A stretch of 64,000 bases of DNA, from NCBI GenBank assembly GCA_004352715.1, contig SCFE01000059.1:1727941-1791940 (forward strand), written 5' to 3'. This document shows positions 48,577 to 59,160 of this stretch, in pieces; positions within the stretch are counted from its first letter, which is position 1; each line of letters opens with the position of its first letter. Below the pieces are notes generated by a model. It was not told the DNA's origin and made no database searches. It saw nothing but the letters and a program-made list of their open reading frames with translations. Source of the stretch: Hofstenia miamia. Its lineage: Eukaryota > Xenacoelomorpha > Acoela. The position numbers and the translations under genes are program-made.

Positions 48577-48912
48577 CACAGGTGCAAACCGGTCTGAAAA
48601 TTGTTAACCCGACCCGACCGGTATCGTTGTCAACCAAAACCGGTTGACCGGCCGGTTTGACCGATAAGACATTTTCCTAAGTCTAGTTAAATCCTAATTT
48701 TTATCCAGTTGCATAGAATTTTAAAACTTTAGCGATTAAATTTAAAAATAACGGATTTCCTCAAAATTCAATTAAGCTACTTATGAGATTTGTTATTTTC
48801 TCAGTCATTATTTAACCGGTTTTAGACCGGTTCAAACCGGTCGGTCATAAAATACTGACCCGACACGAACTGTGCCGGTCACACCGGTTGGCCCGACCGG
48901 TTTAGATCTATG
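48577..48912. mobile_element. hAT-like MITE rich in ACCGGTT motifs
   Basis: A 336-bp element flanked by CAAGGGCG (48569-48576) and CAAGGGCA (48913-48920), a 7-of-8 duplication. Left end CACAGGTGCAAACCGGTC, right end (reverse complement) CATAGATCTAAACCGGTC. It contains many copies of ACCGGT/ACCGGTT in both orientations at both ends, unlike the AT-rich surroundings. No coding capacity. Confidence 0.75.
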
Positions 48913-48920
48913 CAAGGGCA

Positions 48921-50370
48921 TTATATGCAGTATGCAATGTATTTAATCAATGCAAAATTTTAATAAGTGATTGTTGAATGTCAATGCTTAACAACTTTGT
49001 GTTAGCAATTGTTTGTTGTGGAGTATGCTTATAAACATCAGCCTTATACAATGCAATTTTGCTTACTCTGTTATGTAGCTAACTTGCTATTGATAGTAGG
49101 TGATTTAAGTTTGGACAATAGACCAAATTAGTAATGGATAGTATAGCTTCACAATACTTTTTGGAAATTATATATGTAATTAATTCTTGATAATTCTAGA
49201 AATGAGATACTTTAGAAATCCTGCAAAATTTTAAAATTTCTTTAAGAATCTTTAAAATTCTTGCGAATTTCTTGAAATGATTTGATCAAAATTGCTTATA
49301 TTATCCTTAGAAACTTTGACAAGTGTTACATTGAACTATTATATGGGTTGTTACATGTATGTGCTTTGTCGCATAACATCTAGTGCACAGCAAATCTTTT
49401 AATTTTCCCACTACTGGCTACCACGTACTATGCATGTTTGAAATAAACAAATATTTTTGTTTGTTTTGATGAAAATATGCTGTTTTCCTTTGAGACTAAT
49501 CTAATCTGCTTGAACACTAGGTTGTACACTATAAAAGAGAATTTGCACAGATTTTACCATGCTCTTTCAAAATTTTTGTCACAGTAAAAGATCTAGATCT
49601 ATTTGGATTCCTTTTCGTACTATTATACCATTTTATTACATTCATTTTGTTATTTTAAGTTTTTAAATTGATTTTAGGGATTCCAAGAACTTTTGAAAGT
49701 GGAATTTTTTTAAAGTTCCCAAATGAACAAGTTTTCCAATAAAGGAAAAGGGTTTGGCCTTTTATTATTTGGGGCCAGGTCAATCCAAAAATCTTGGCCT
49801 ATTTCCAGGCTTGCATTATCAATGACGGTCCAGGATAAGTGGAACCACAATCCTGGAACCAGGATTTCCTTCTATTAATGGCCTACCTTAGCCGCCTTTG
49901 GGGGATTTACGGTAATATTTATAATTAATTAGTTTGTTATCCAATATAGCCCATACTTGTACATTGCCAACCCCAACAGGAAAAGGAAATAAGTATTTTA
50001 TTGTTTTTAATTTTTAAAAATAAAAAAATTTAATGGAATTACTTTAAAAAAATTTAGAAAACCTCCGTTCATTTGTTCACAAAATTGAATTTTTAAATTT
50101 TAATATTAAAAATAAAACGCCGGGGGCTGGGATTTATCGAAATCGAATATAAAATCAAATGGATTAGCAAAGTATTTCATTTCATGCATTTGTTTCAATA
50201 ATTTGGACTATTTGAAATGTAACTTTTTATTTGTACAATTAAATAGTAACGGTGTTAATTAATTGAAGTTCATTCCAATTTTATTTTGGTTTAATCCAAA
50301 AAATTTTTTTTAACCAAAAAAAGGTTTGGGACTTAACCAGAATCAAAAACTTCCTTATAAAAAAAATAAC
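48921..50370. other. intergenic or intronic stretch, nothing seen
   Basis: AT-rich, no supportable feature. 49720-49930 is locally GC-richer with many doubled bases but no frame. Confidence 0.35.
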
Positions 50371-50440
50371 TTAAATGTGTTATTTCTTTCATTGCCTGTA
50401 GAATTTCCAAGCCATCAAGGATAAGATTCTTGTTAGTTTC
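50371..50440 (-). CDS. MCFD2-like EF-hand exon (first EF-hand)
   Basis: After a strong acceptor (TTTTTTTATTTACAG) the frame reads ETNKNLILDGLEILQAMKEI, then THL. This matches the first EF-hand of MCFD2 (DYDGNNLLDGLELSTAITH) including LDGLE. Positions 3, 5, 8 and 12 of the loop are conserved; position 1 is Glu in place of Asp. The exon leaves in phase 1 at a weak donor GTTATT, which is compatible with 40801-40883. The exon encoding the preceding helix was not found. Confidence 0.6.
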
Positions 50441-50731
50441 CTGTAAATAAAAAAAATGGAATGCTTGCTCGGCTCTTGGCCTTTCTTCCTTTTTTAATGT
50501 TGGAACCTGTTCCAAATGTGAACGAATGTGTCTAAATGAATATATTCGAATTTTTTACCAAAATAATGCAGTAATTTGACAATAGTATAAAAAATTAATT
50601 GTTCAAATGTTAAAAAATTAATAAGAATGTTCAGGAGCAACAACAGAAAGGTCAGAACTAAAAATTGAATGATATAAATTTGAGATATTGATAATGATAA
50701 AGATTTTGCACGATCGCAAATAGATCGGATG

Positions 50732-50821
50732 CAGTGGCGCCGGAAATGGGGTGGCAAGGGTCGCGAGCACCACACCACTATTTGGATTGGGGTATTTGTG
50801 TGTGCTGCCACCCCCCCCCCC
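50732..50821 (+). repeat. hAT-like transposon end and poly-C tract
   Basis: Starts CAGTGGCGCCGGAAATGGGG, a CAGTGGCG-type terminus, and is followed at about 50810-50821 by a run of C. No partner end was found, so this is a fragment. Confidence 0.4.
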
Positions 50822-50989
50822 TATCTAAGATTGGTATAGTGACTAAAACTCATTTTAACAAATCGGAGGCAGATCCAAGTTCTTTAAAAAGGCTTTATTC
50901 GGAAGATCTGATCAATATTTATTATTTCAAACCTAAATTTGCAGTGAACAATCATTATGAAAACGTGAATTTAATCGCAAGTTGCTAGC

Positions 50990-53434
50990 ACTCATTGCCA
51001 TAGGCAGAGTGAATGTCCCCTCTCCAATAAGGCGAATAATTGGAATAAATTTTGATGTTACAAACCTACCAATGCTTAACTGAACAAACTTCTTTGCTGT
51101 ATGACATGCGACATTTTACAACCAAGCTATTTCTATGTGTATAAATTTCATTTTCTTAACTCAAAAACTAAAAAAAAAACCAAAATCCATTGCTAATAAT
51201 TTTTATGCGTATTACTTATATGTTTAGATGGCAAATCGAATTCTCATGTTCTAGCCTAAATTTAAAAGAACTAACACTGCTGATTTGTATTGAAAAATTA
51301 TTTTTTAATGAAAAAGCAATTCCAAATTTAATATATGCATACAGATTTCTGAAGATTTGTTGAAAGTTTCTAGAAAAAATATTTTTAACTACAGTGCTAA
51401 AGAAATATGGATGTCGGAATAAGGGCAAACATAATAGTGTTATCTGTGTAGATAGGTTATAAGAAAAATCATGGCATCAAATAATTGGATTGGTCTAAAA
51501 TACAAAAACTTAAATAAAATTTCCAAATAAAAGTCAAAGTTTTGGCCCCTGAATGTCGAATCGCTTCCGGCGTCTCTGATTTGATGTGCAGAACGCCGAT
51601 TAATTCAATGCACAAAAATTGTTTGAATACCATTACTTCGATAGTTTTATAAGAGTCTTGGATTGCAATTTTCTTCAAATTCTTTAAAATTGGGGCATAC
51701 GTGTTCATATAGACTGTGTCGAAGAAAAGTTAAAGTTATAATTTAGCAAGCATATATTTAAATGCAAACTGCACATTGCATCTTTAAAAATACTATCCGT
51801 TTGGTCCATATTTTCTAACAATTTTCTCTAAATTTGAAAATCATAGAATAACGACACATCTATAAGTATATTGGCTTCACTCTTATGGTAAAAATGTATG
51901 AAGAAAGTTATTTCTGTGCTAGACCTACATTAAATTTTTCACTTTTTCAAAGGAAAATCCTATTTTTGCAAAAAAACGTTTCAAATTGTTCCCATTACTA
52001 GTGGTCAGATAAGAATGGGGGCAAATGACCATAGTAGCAAACGCTATTTCGTTTTCTGTAAATAGACCATTCAAATTTCCTTCAAATATGTCCTGCGTAA
52101 ACTCAGAAGTCGTTGCGCTGTAGGCAATTCTCTATCCATTGGTTAGGGTTGTTTATTTTTTGGTCATATTTGAAAAGTTGTGTTTGAAGAAACTGATGTG
52201 GCGCAGTGTTGCTTAATAATCACTGAGCAAAAAATAATTTTGAAATTGGTTGGATTTCAGATCTCCTTCAAATGCGATGAAGTTTTGCCCTAAAAATTTC
52301 CATATTTAGGGAAATTTAGATTATTATATCATGCATACGTAATGTGATTGATACACACGTTAATATACTCAGATTTTTACAACAAAATGATTGAGTATAT
52401 TTTCATTGGGTATTTTAAGCTATTTTCTTAAAAAATGTTATCCCTTAATTTTCATTCATAATGATCATAGATTTCCATAAATTTAATTTTCTGATTCATA
52501 TCCAATGGATATCCATGGATTGAATCGAGCCCTTTTTTGAACCAAATCCAAGGCAACCATGTTTTATGTGTAATATAGTAATAAGTACAGTGATAATATT
52601 GAAAGTTTACACAGCTTAAATGTATACAATAAGTCGTGCATGTATGTGCAAGCATGTAGGTATGTACATGTATTCATGTTTGTATCAATATGTTTACATG
52701 AAAATGATTGCTCGTATATAATATAACAGCTATGATGGAGCCACTTTGGTATGCATTTCCTTACCTATTATACAGTGATCATACAAATAAATTCTAACCA
52801 TATAGTTCTAGTTTTACTTAGGCCTATTGAATATCAGATTTTATGTATGCTTACGTGGCTGTTCAATCTTTCAAATGTGAGTATGGAATTCTTTTGCTGC
52901 TACCTTGAAATGCTTTCCCCATATTGAGTGCCCAGCATGAGATCACATTTCAAGGTAGCACCAAAAGAACTACAAGTCATTGAACCTAATTCATTTTTCA
53001 CATAAAAAATTTCTAAATTTATAAATTTCAGCTTTGTATCTTCTTTGGAATGCATTTTGCCCTTCAATTCGACCTTAGGGTCACAATGTTATTAATAAAT
53101 CTATCTTTCTCTCTCTCTTTCAGAAAATATTACAAGACAAAAAATAGAATTCATTTATATTGCACTTCCTCACTTGCTATAGTACAGAATTGATGAACTG
53201 ATTACTTTGTCTTAATTTTTGTATTTTCTATTGGAAATAATGGAACAGTGGAAATAACCTGAGGGTTAGAGATGTTGGCATGGCAAAGCAAAATGCATTG
53301 TGGACTGGAGTTTGAGTTTTCAGAATGGGTTAGAAGCAGATTAATGGTATACGCATCAACCGAATGGAATCATAAAGAATATGTTGGTTAAGATACTGTG
53401 TATATTCAAAATACAAACTAACAAAGTGATTGCA
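50990..53434. other. intergenic or intronic stretch, no gene seen
   Basis: AT-rich. A minus-strand frame at 51469-51708 has no recognisable motif. A partial inverted match (CTACCTTGAAATG / CATTTCAAGGTAGC) lies at about 52900-52960. Confidence 0.35.
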
Positions 53435-53442
53435 GCAAGGAG

Positions 53443-53678
53443 CAGTGGCGTACGCAGGGGGACATTGTGGAATGTCCCCCCGTCAGGTTTCCAAATTTGA
53501 TTTTGACTGGATAAATCAAAAAATTTTTCGTAAAAAATTGAAAAATTTAAAATCTAGGATCGTGAACTGCATCTTAGGGTCTATTTTCTCAATATTTTCA
53601 AAAATTTTCGCGGGCTTTGCACCGCATTAGGTAATCATGATAATTCCCCCCTGTCAGAAAATCCTGCGTACGTCCCTG
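53443..53678. mobile_element. complete 236-bp hAT-like MITE
   Basis: Flanked by a perfect 8-bp duplication GCAAGGAG (53435-53442 and 53679-53686). Termini CAGTGGCGTACGCAGG and, on the reverse complement of the right end, CAGGGACGTACGCAGG (14 of 16). The left subterminal part has a small palindrome GGGGACATT/AATGTCCCC. Related fragments occur at 21740 and near 6304. Confidence 0.85.
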
Positions 53679-53689
53679 GCAAGGAGGAC

Positions 53690-54516
53690 CAGATCTAGTA
53701 GTATTAAATAAAGGAGAAGCATGGGAACAATTATAGAGTAGCGGTAATAAAAGACTAAAATGCAGAAAACATGAAGTTGAAACTGACAAATAAATGGACT
53801 TGCTAGAGGACAAAGAGAAGTTTTGGAAGTTAAAATAGTTCAAGTAGTACCTAAGCACAAGGACCACTAAGCAAGAGACATAAGAGATACCTGAAGGGGA
53901 TTAGCAAAGTGAAGATGGATGCAATACATAATGCGAGAAGGTTAGAAAAGCTATGGTTCTAAGGTCTTTCCTGAGCTCAGAGTTACACCAGTATAAAGAT
54001 GTGAGAAGGAAAATAATTGTAATAATAATAACTAACCTACATTTTCCATATCAATGTTAAAAATTCAAAAAACAAACTTGTTTCTTATTTGGTAACAGTG
54101 TGCTAGTGAGATGGTTTGTTTATTTGCTGTGTTATTTGTGTCGTATAGCTGGAATGCCTAAAGCACATACCTAAACAGAGGTGTTATTGCACATTAGTAA
54201 AGTATATTTGATACTTTCAACTGAATTGTTAGAACAAGTGAATAATCATTATTAATGTGATTTATGCTGCTATCTTCTAATATAATTTTCCTTTCTTAAT
54301 TTTATATGTTGACGACCTTCTCAATCTATTCTTAATAAATTGAAAATGGCGATTGAGATTCCAAATGCTTTCAAGTTTTGCCTTGTTGACATAAAACTAC
54401 TTATTAGCAATAAAACGAATGATCACGACTGTGTAACTTGAATGAAACATCTTAGTTATAGAATAACATTTTATGTTATTCATAGCAGTAATTAATTTGT
54501 AAAATACAAAAAATGA
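53690..54516. other. intergenic stretch, nothing seen
   Basis: No supportable feature. Confidence 0.4.
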
Positions 54517-54663
54517 TTACGCTTCTTCGTTGTCAAAATTTCCTTTCATTATTTCTTGGGCACGCTGCTGAAATTCTTTGGAAGTCATTGGTTCTCGTTT
54601 GTGATCATTATGACATGATATTTCAGAAAACAAAACAACAATAAGTAAGTACGATGATTGCAT
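54517..54663 (-). CDS. small secreted-type ORF, 48 residues (or first coding exon)
   Basis: From ATG at 54661-54663 the frame reads MQSSYLLIVVLFSEISC, a good signal peptide with a hydrophobic core at residues 5-12. It is followed by a charged segment with MTSKEFQQRAQEIMKG and an acidic end, and stops at TAA (54517-54519). The last codons overlap GC|GTAATC, a possible splice donor, so this could be a first coding exon of a longer secreted protein. It lies upstream, on the same strand, of the MCFD2-like exons. However, its donor phase (2) does not fit exon 50371-50440 directly, so an extra exon would be needed. No family recognised. Confidence 0.35.
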   Translation of the reverse strand: MQSSYLLIVVLFSEISCHNDHKREPMTSKEFQQRAQEIMKGNFDNEEA

Positions 54664-54881
54664 TATCTAAAACAATTGAAACGGCTAAGTTACAGAAATA
54701 TTGTTGTATAAAGATGAACATTAAAAAATAACTTTATGTACGGTGTTAACAACGACGTTAGACATCTTATCTTGTAAGCTATTTGCTTTAAGAAAATATA
54801 AATGCTTTGCTTAACCTTATCGCCACTGTTAAATAACTGAAACCTCATTGCAGTTTTATTACAGTAAAATTAAAATATCTT

Positions 54882-54914
<33 letters not shown>

Positions 54915-56900
54915 TAGTTTTTTACTTAAGATTTAAGGAATAACTTATTTAGAAGATACCGTCTTAGTCTTGCTACAACTCGTCAACGGTCCTATTTTGA
55001 TCTCCCTGATCAGAAAGAAGACTTATGGTTATCCTCTATTTTGCTGTGCATAGACTTCAATGTGGTGTCATTGAACTCGTTATGAACTCTATCCATTTGA
55101 ATTGTCATGGAATCAGAAGTGGTCACAATTTTCTTCTAACAGCATTAGGCTAGATATGACTTACATCATTGCCATAATGAACAGTCTCCTCGTGCCTTCC
55201 TATATGAAAATTCATTTATTGCAATGGGGGGAAATATCTTAAAATAATGTAATGATGTAGCTCGTATTTTTATAAATGAAAGATTCCAAAATTTCAAATA
55301 TTAAAGTTCAGTAATCGTTTTTTAACATTCACTTAATATAAAAGAGATTGTCAGCAGGAATGCAAGATTCAAGCTTTGATAATCCAATTCAACACATTCG
55401 TTTTGAGGATGTGTGTATGTCTTTATTATCACGATAGTGCAATATAAAAGTAAAAAAAAGAAATAACATAATACATTTGAATTAAATTGATTTTACAACC
55501 AAAAAGTTCAATCTTAAATTTAATTGAACACAGTTAATTAAAAAATTTTAAAAATTCTCATGAACGTATTAATAATTAGTTTTTTTAAATTATGAACATT
55601 AAAAATTATTCATAAGCACTTTTCATTGTTTTATCAAAGTAATTTCTGTATTTTATAAGATGTATAATTTCAAATGAATGACAAGAAGTTAGATTTGAGT
55701 TACTCGAATTATAACTTGTTTTAAGTACTTGCAATTCAACATCTAGAACATTGTTTTCCGAAAATACATAAGATAGTTTTCATTTAGAGTATTTTTACAA
55801 TTAGCAAATTTTTAAATAAAATAATTTCTTGAAGGTATCATTGTATTGTCTCAATGCAGTATTAAAAAATGAGTTCTGTTTAGCTTAAATTATGTATTGT
55901 TACATTGAAGCATTTTCGGCAATCCTATGAAATTTTTATCAAATTTTATGGAGATGTTTATTTGAATTAACTGTTTAGGATTTGGAAATGGTTACAGGTA
56001 AAAATGTACGAACTATAACTTCATTTATGAACGCTTGTAAATAGTTCTTTGCTTGTATTTGAAAATCGAATAATGCTACAATTTAAATTACTAATTACAA
56101 ATAATAGAGAAATTGCATCACTGCTGTTCTGCTCTCAAAAACATTGCTTATGGTTTTCATATCAATAACAGTTTCTTTTAAAATGATTGAATGTGGTTCC
56201 TAAATAAAAATTTTGAATCAAAAGTAACCAATGAGTATCTTAGGGATATGATTTCGGTAGTTTTGGTATTTTAACCATTATAAGCATATTTGAATTATAA
56301 CTTTGAATGCTATGATGATTAAGTAAACAAAATTGATCTTGGCATTGATTATTCACAACCTATACATTGAAATGTAACTGCATAAATATTCAAAGCTTAA
56401 TTCAGTATTGTTTATTAACTTATTTTCAGATTTGTCCTCTGGAAAATATATACAGTAAAATTATTGTCCGCCAGTAGTTTGCAATTGTAAAACACACATT
56501 AGTGCTACTTCTATGAAACTAATTAATACCATAATGTAGAATCGCGGGCTGCATTTACACTAGAAAACTAATTGACTCTGCAGAAGGTTTTTCATAGAGA
56601 TACGATGACAGCCCCGATTCTGGGAAAACAGGAAAAGAGAACTTATATAAACATTGGTAATTCATCCAAGTAATAGATACTTTAGGTAACTCCAAGATGA
56701 CCAACTCACATGGCTTCCAGCCGAAGCGGAGTCTTCAGGACCAGTATAGTGCTCGACTTAGTGCATGGTGTTACCCTATTTGTCTCACTTATTAATTTCT
56801 ATCTCATAGACAAAATAAACATCTCATTTTCATTGTTATCTCTCAGCTCACTAAATAATAGTCTGTAATTGCCAGACATTCGTGCTAGCCAACGGCATGG
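54664..56900. other. intergenic stretch, no gene seen
   Basis: AT-rich. Contains the (TA)n tract 54884-54912. Minus-strand sequence around 55030-55150 looks faintly coding but has stops and no motif. Confidence 0.35.
54884..54912. repeat. (TA)n microsatellite
   Basis: TA run of about 29 bases. Confidence 0.9.
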
Positions 56901-57202
56901 TTTCATCACAGTGTCATAAAGTATAGGTGCATGTACGTGTTGAACATTGAACGAAAGTTTTATTGTTGCCTTATGCGTAACCGTATTCATAACCTAATAG
57001 GTCCACAATTTGGGCTGGTAAGATCTGCCGATCTCCAGGAGCTACGTGTCGCCCTGTACTTTGAGAAAGCATTCCCAAATTGTCGCCGCACTTACGCAAT
57101 TATTTTCATATTCAAAAAACAATAATCAAATAGCGGAAGAGAAAGTGAACAGTAATTGAGGCTAGATAAAATCTATTGACCTTTCTCAACAGTGTTTCTC
57201 AA

Positions 57203-57208
57203 TTTATA
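57203..57208 (-). promoter_or_regulatory. TATA-like box in the LTR
   Basis: TATAAA on the minus strand inside GTGTATAAATTGAG, about 245 bp into the LTR. It is the best candidate for the element's core promoter. The duplicate copy has the same box at 57608-57613. Confidence 0.4.
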
Positions 57209-57387
57209 CACTTTCAAATAATTACCTGCCTTTGTTTACAACTACAGTTAATCACAAAATAGTCATGTCATTGACTTATTAACTTCCCTCGCAAATTAAA
57301 TTTGAGCATATAATTATGTAGCACCAAATCGAGGGGACATGACATGGTTTTCGTAAACCGAAATCAAAATAAGGGGATACGTCATAC

Positions 57388-57395
57388 TGACGTCA
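57388..57395. promoter_or_regulatory. CRE palindrome in the LTR
   Basis: Perfect TGACGTCA about 56-63 bp into the LTR, with a second half-site TACGTCA just beside it. CREB/ATF-type bZIP proteins bind this octamer. Confidence 0.45.
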
Positions 57396-57451
57396 TGACA
57401 AATATAAATATAATAAATAATAATCACGAATTTTCCCCGAGTGACTCTACA

Positions 57452-57464
57452 CGCCCCCCTTGCT
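57452..57464 (-). promoter_or_regulatory. polypurine tract
   Basis: Minus-strand AAGGGGGGCG lies immediately upstream of the LTR start TGTAGAG, the position and composition of the plus-strand primer of LTR elements. A second copy lies at about 57857-57869 because of the duplicated contig end. Confidence 0.6.
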
Positions 57465-58108
57465 CAAATTAATTCTGCGGTAGTAGGTGGAGGGCNTTAC
57501 GCAATTATTTTCATATTCAAAAAACAATAATCAAATAGCGGAAGAGAAAGTGAACAGTAATTGAGGCTAGATAAAATCTATTGACCTTTCTCAACAGTGT
57601 TTCTCAATTTATACACTTTCAAATAATTACCTGCCTTTGTTTACAACTACAGTTAATCACAAAATAGTCGTGTCATTGACTTATTAACTTCCCTCGCAAA
57701 TTAAATTTGAGCATATAATTATGTAGCACCAAATCGAGGGGACATGACATGGTTTTCGTAAACCGAAATCAAAATAAGGGGATACGTCATACTGACGTCA
57801 TGACAAATATAAATATAATAAATAATAATCACGAATTTTCCCCGAGTGACTCTACACGCCCCCCTTGCTCAAATTAATTCTGCGGTAGTAGGTGGAGGGC
57901 ATTCCCGAGACTATCTTCTGGATGGTGGTAATCATTTCTATAACTAACACTGTCTCCCATTCTTTTACATCAACATACTGGGGTTCACATGAAAGTTGCA
58001 TTTATACTCCTCTTTGTGTGACTACTTCATCTCTTAACTTGAAGAATCATAATGCAGGTAAATTGTAAAATCCTCATCAAACCACGTGTGCACCATACTT
58101 TGCCAATA

Positions 58109-58498
58109 TTAGCAACTAATTCCCTCGAGCATTTTCGAGTTGTAGCATATAATTGCATTGACTTTTGGACGTTTTTCTGCATCAATTATAAAAGGTATTA
58201 TATCAATAGAGCAACCTAACTTTTTAGTATTGTAAGTCCATCGTAGTTGGTTCTGCGTCTCTTCCGAAATGTTATCGCAGATGTAATGTACTGCTCGACG
58301 TGTAGCTATGAAATAGGGGTGTAGTGCTTCTTCACCAACTTTAGACATCTTTTTCTTTCGTTCTTCTGTCTTCCTAGATCTGACTGTTGAAGTAACGGTA
58401 GATGAACTAACAGAGGTCGAGGGGGCTATCGAATCACTCATTGGGGAGGTATTTACATTTTGCAATGCACTAAATGGGCTACGTAGGTTTTGTGTTTT
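58109..58498 (-). CDS. gypsy-associated C-terminal ORF of unknown function
   Basis: An open frame of about 130 residues, shifted relative to pol and overlapping the end of 58453-58902. It has a Ser/Thr-rich N-terminal part (SSTVTSTVRSRKTEERKKK), then VGEEALHPYFIATRRAVHYI and a hydrophobic segment SIDIIPFIIDAEKRPKVNAI. No transmembrane segment or envelope feature is seen. Either a frameshift joins it to the preceding frame or it is a separate overlapping gene. Not recognised. Confidence 0.5.
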   Translation of the reverse strand, partial: KTQNLRSPFSALQNVNTSPMSDSIAPSTSVSSSTVTSTVRSRKTEERKKKMSKVGEEALHPYFIATRRAVHYICDNISEETQNQLRWTYNTKKLGCSIDIIPFIIDAEKRPKVNAIICYNSKMLEGISC

Positions 58499-59157
58499 TC
58501 AAGTTTGTAAGGTTTTGTTGCCAGCTCTGCTCGCACACGTGGAAGTACGTGTCCCCCCACATAGTAGCGAGATGAGGACGGTTTCAATGCTGTCTGCTCT
58601 CCTAATTGTGGAGCTACATGTCGCCCACACGGGATAGGACTCTGCTCAGCACCTTCATGTCGTCCTCTTTTGTTTTCGCGTGCCTCATCAAGCGAAGATC
58701 TGTGTCTCCCACGCCTAGATGAGGATGTGCCATCATGTCTGCTAACCTCCATTTTCTTCTCACTCGTCAACAGGGCGGAGGAGCTGGCGACTCGCGTTTT
58801 TTCTTCCCTATTGGTATCATTCCTAAACATATCTATAAGGTTAAGGTCCCAAATATTGGGATCATAAGTTTGATTGTCTCTGGCTCGCCTTGAAGGCAAC
58901 ACTCGTGAGCCACAATTATTTACAATATCAGTTTCAAAATCGGTATCATAAACATCTTCCTCAGCAAATTCAGTTAAATTACTGTAAGTTGCAAATTCAT
59001 TGATACCGTTATCAATTAATGTAAATTCATTATTGTCATCAATGATTACATTCTCAATGTCTTTGATTGTTCATTTCAGTCTCTGAAAATGTACGGTTTT
59101 ACCGTTATTAAGTGTATAGGTGTTGTGGTCGAGCACTTTCTCCACAGTAAATGGTCC
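58453..59157 (-). CDS. gypsy pol C-terminal extension of unknown function
   Basis: Continues the integrase frame after the GPY/F module, with one in-frame TGA at 59071-59073. It has an acidic stretch (EEDVYDTDFETDIV), then a basic Arg/Ser-rich part (SSSRRGRHRSSLDEARENKR) and ends with TAA at 58453. Length, charge and low complexity suggest a nucleic-acid or chromatin-interacting tail, but no domain is recognised. Confidence 0.5.
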
Positions 59158-59160
59158 TTA

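Larger units (their letters stand above)
56950..57451 (-). repeat. 3' LTR of the gypsy element (inner end unresolved)
   Basis: On the minus strand the LTR begins TGTAGAGTCACTC at 57451, directly after the purine tract. A CRE palindrome, a TATA-like box and an AATAAA signal (minus strand, 56959-56964) follow in promoter/polyadenylation order. The LTR's downstream end cannot be fixed because the partner LTR is outside the window. Confidence 0.6.
57092..57900. repeat. 404-bp direct duplication around a single N
   Basis: 57092-57495 and 57497-57900 are virtually identical (one A/G difference seen, in AATAGTCRTGTC) and are separated by one N at 57496. Each copy spans the polypurine tract and the start of the LTR. 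The pattern indicates an unmerged contig overlap. Confidence 0.9.

Noticed and set aside
54517-54663. Direct splicing of the signal-peptide ORF to the MCFD2-like exon at 50440
   Set aside because: The potential donor leaves phase 2 while the exon at 50440 needs phase 0, and the helix before the first EF-hand would be missing.
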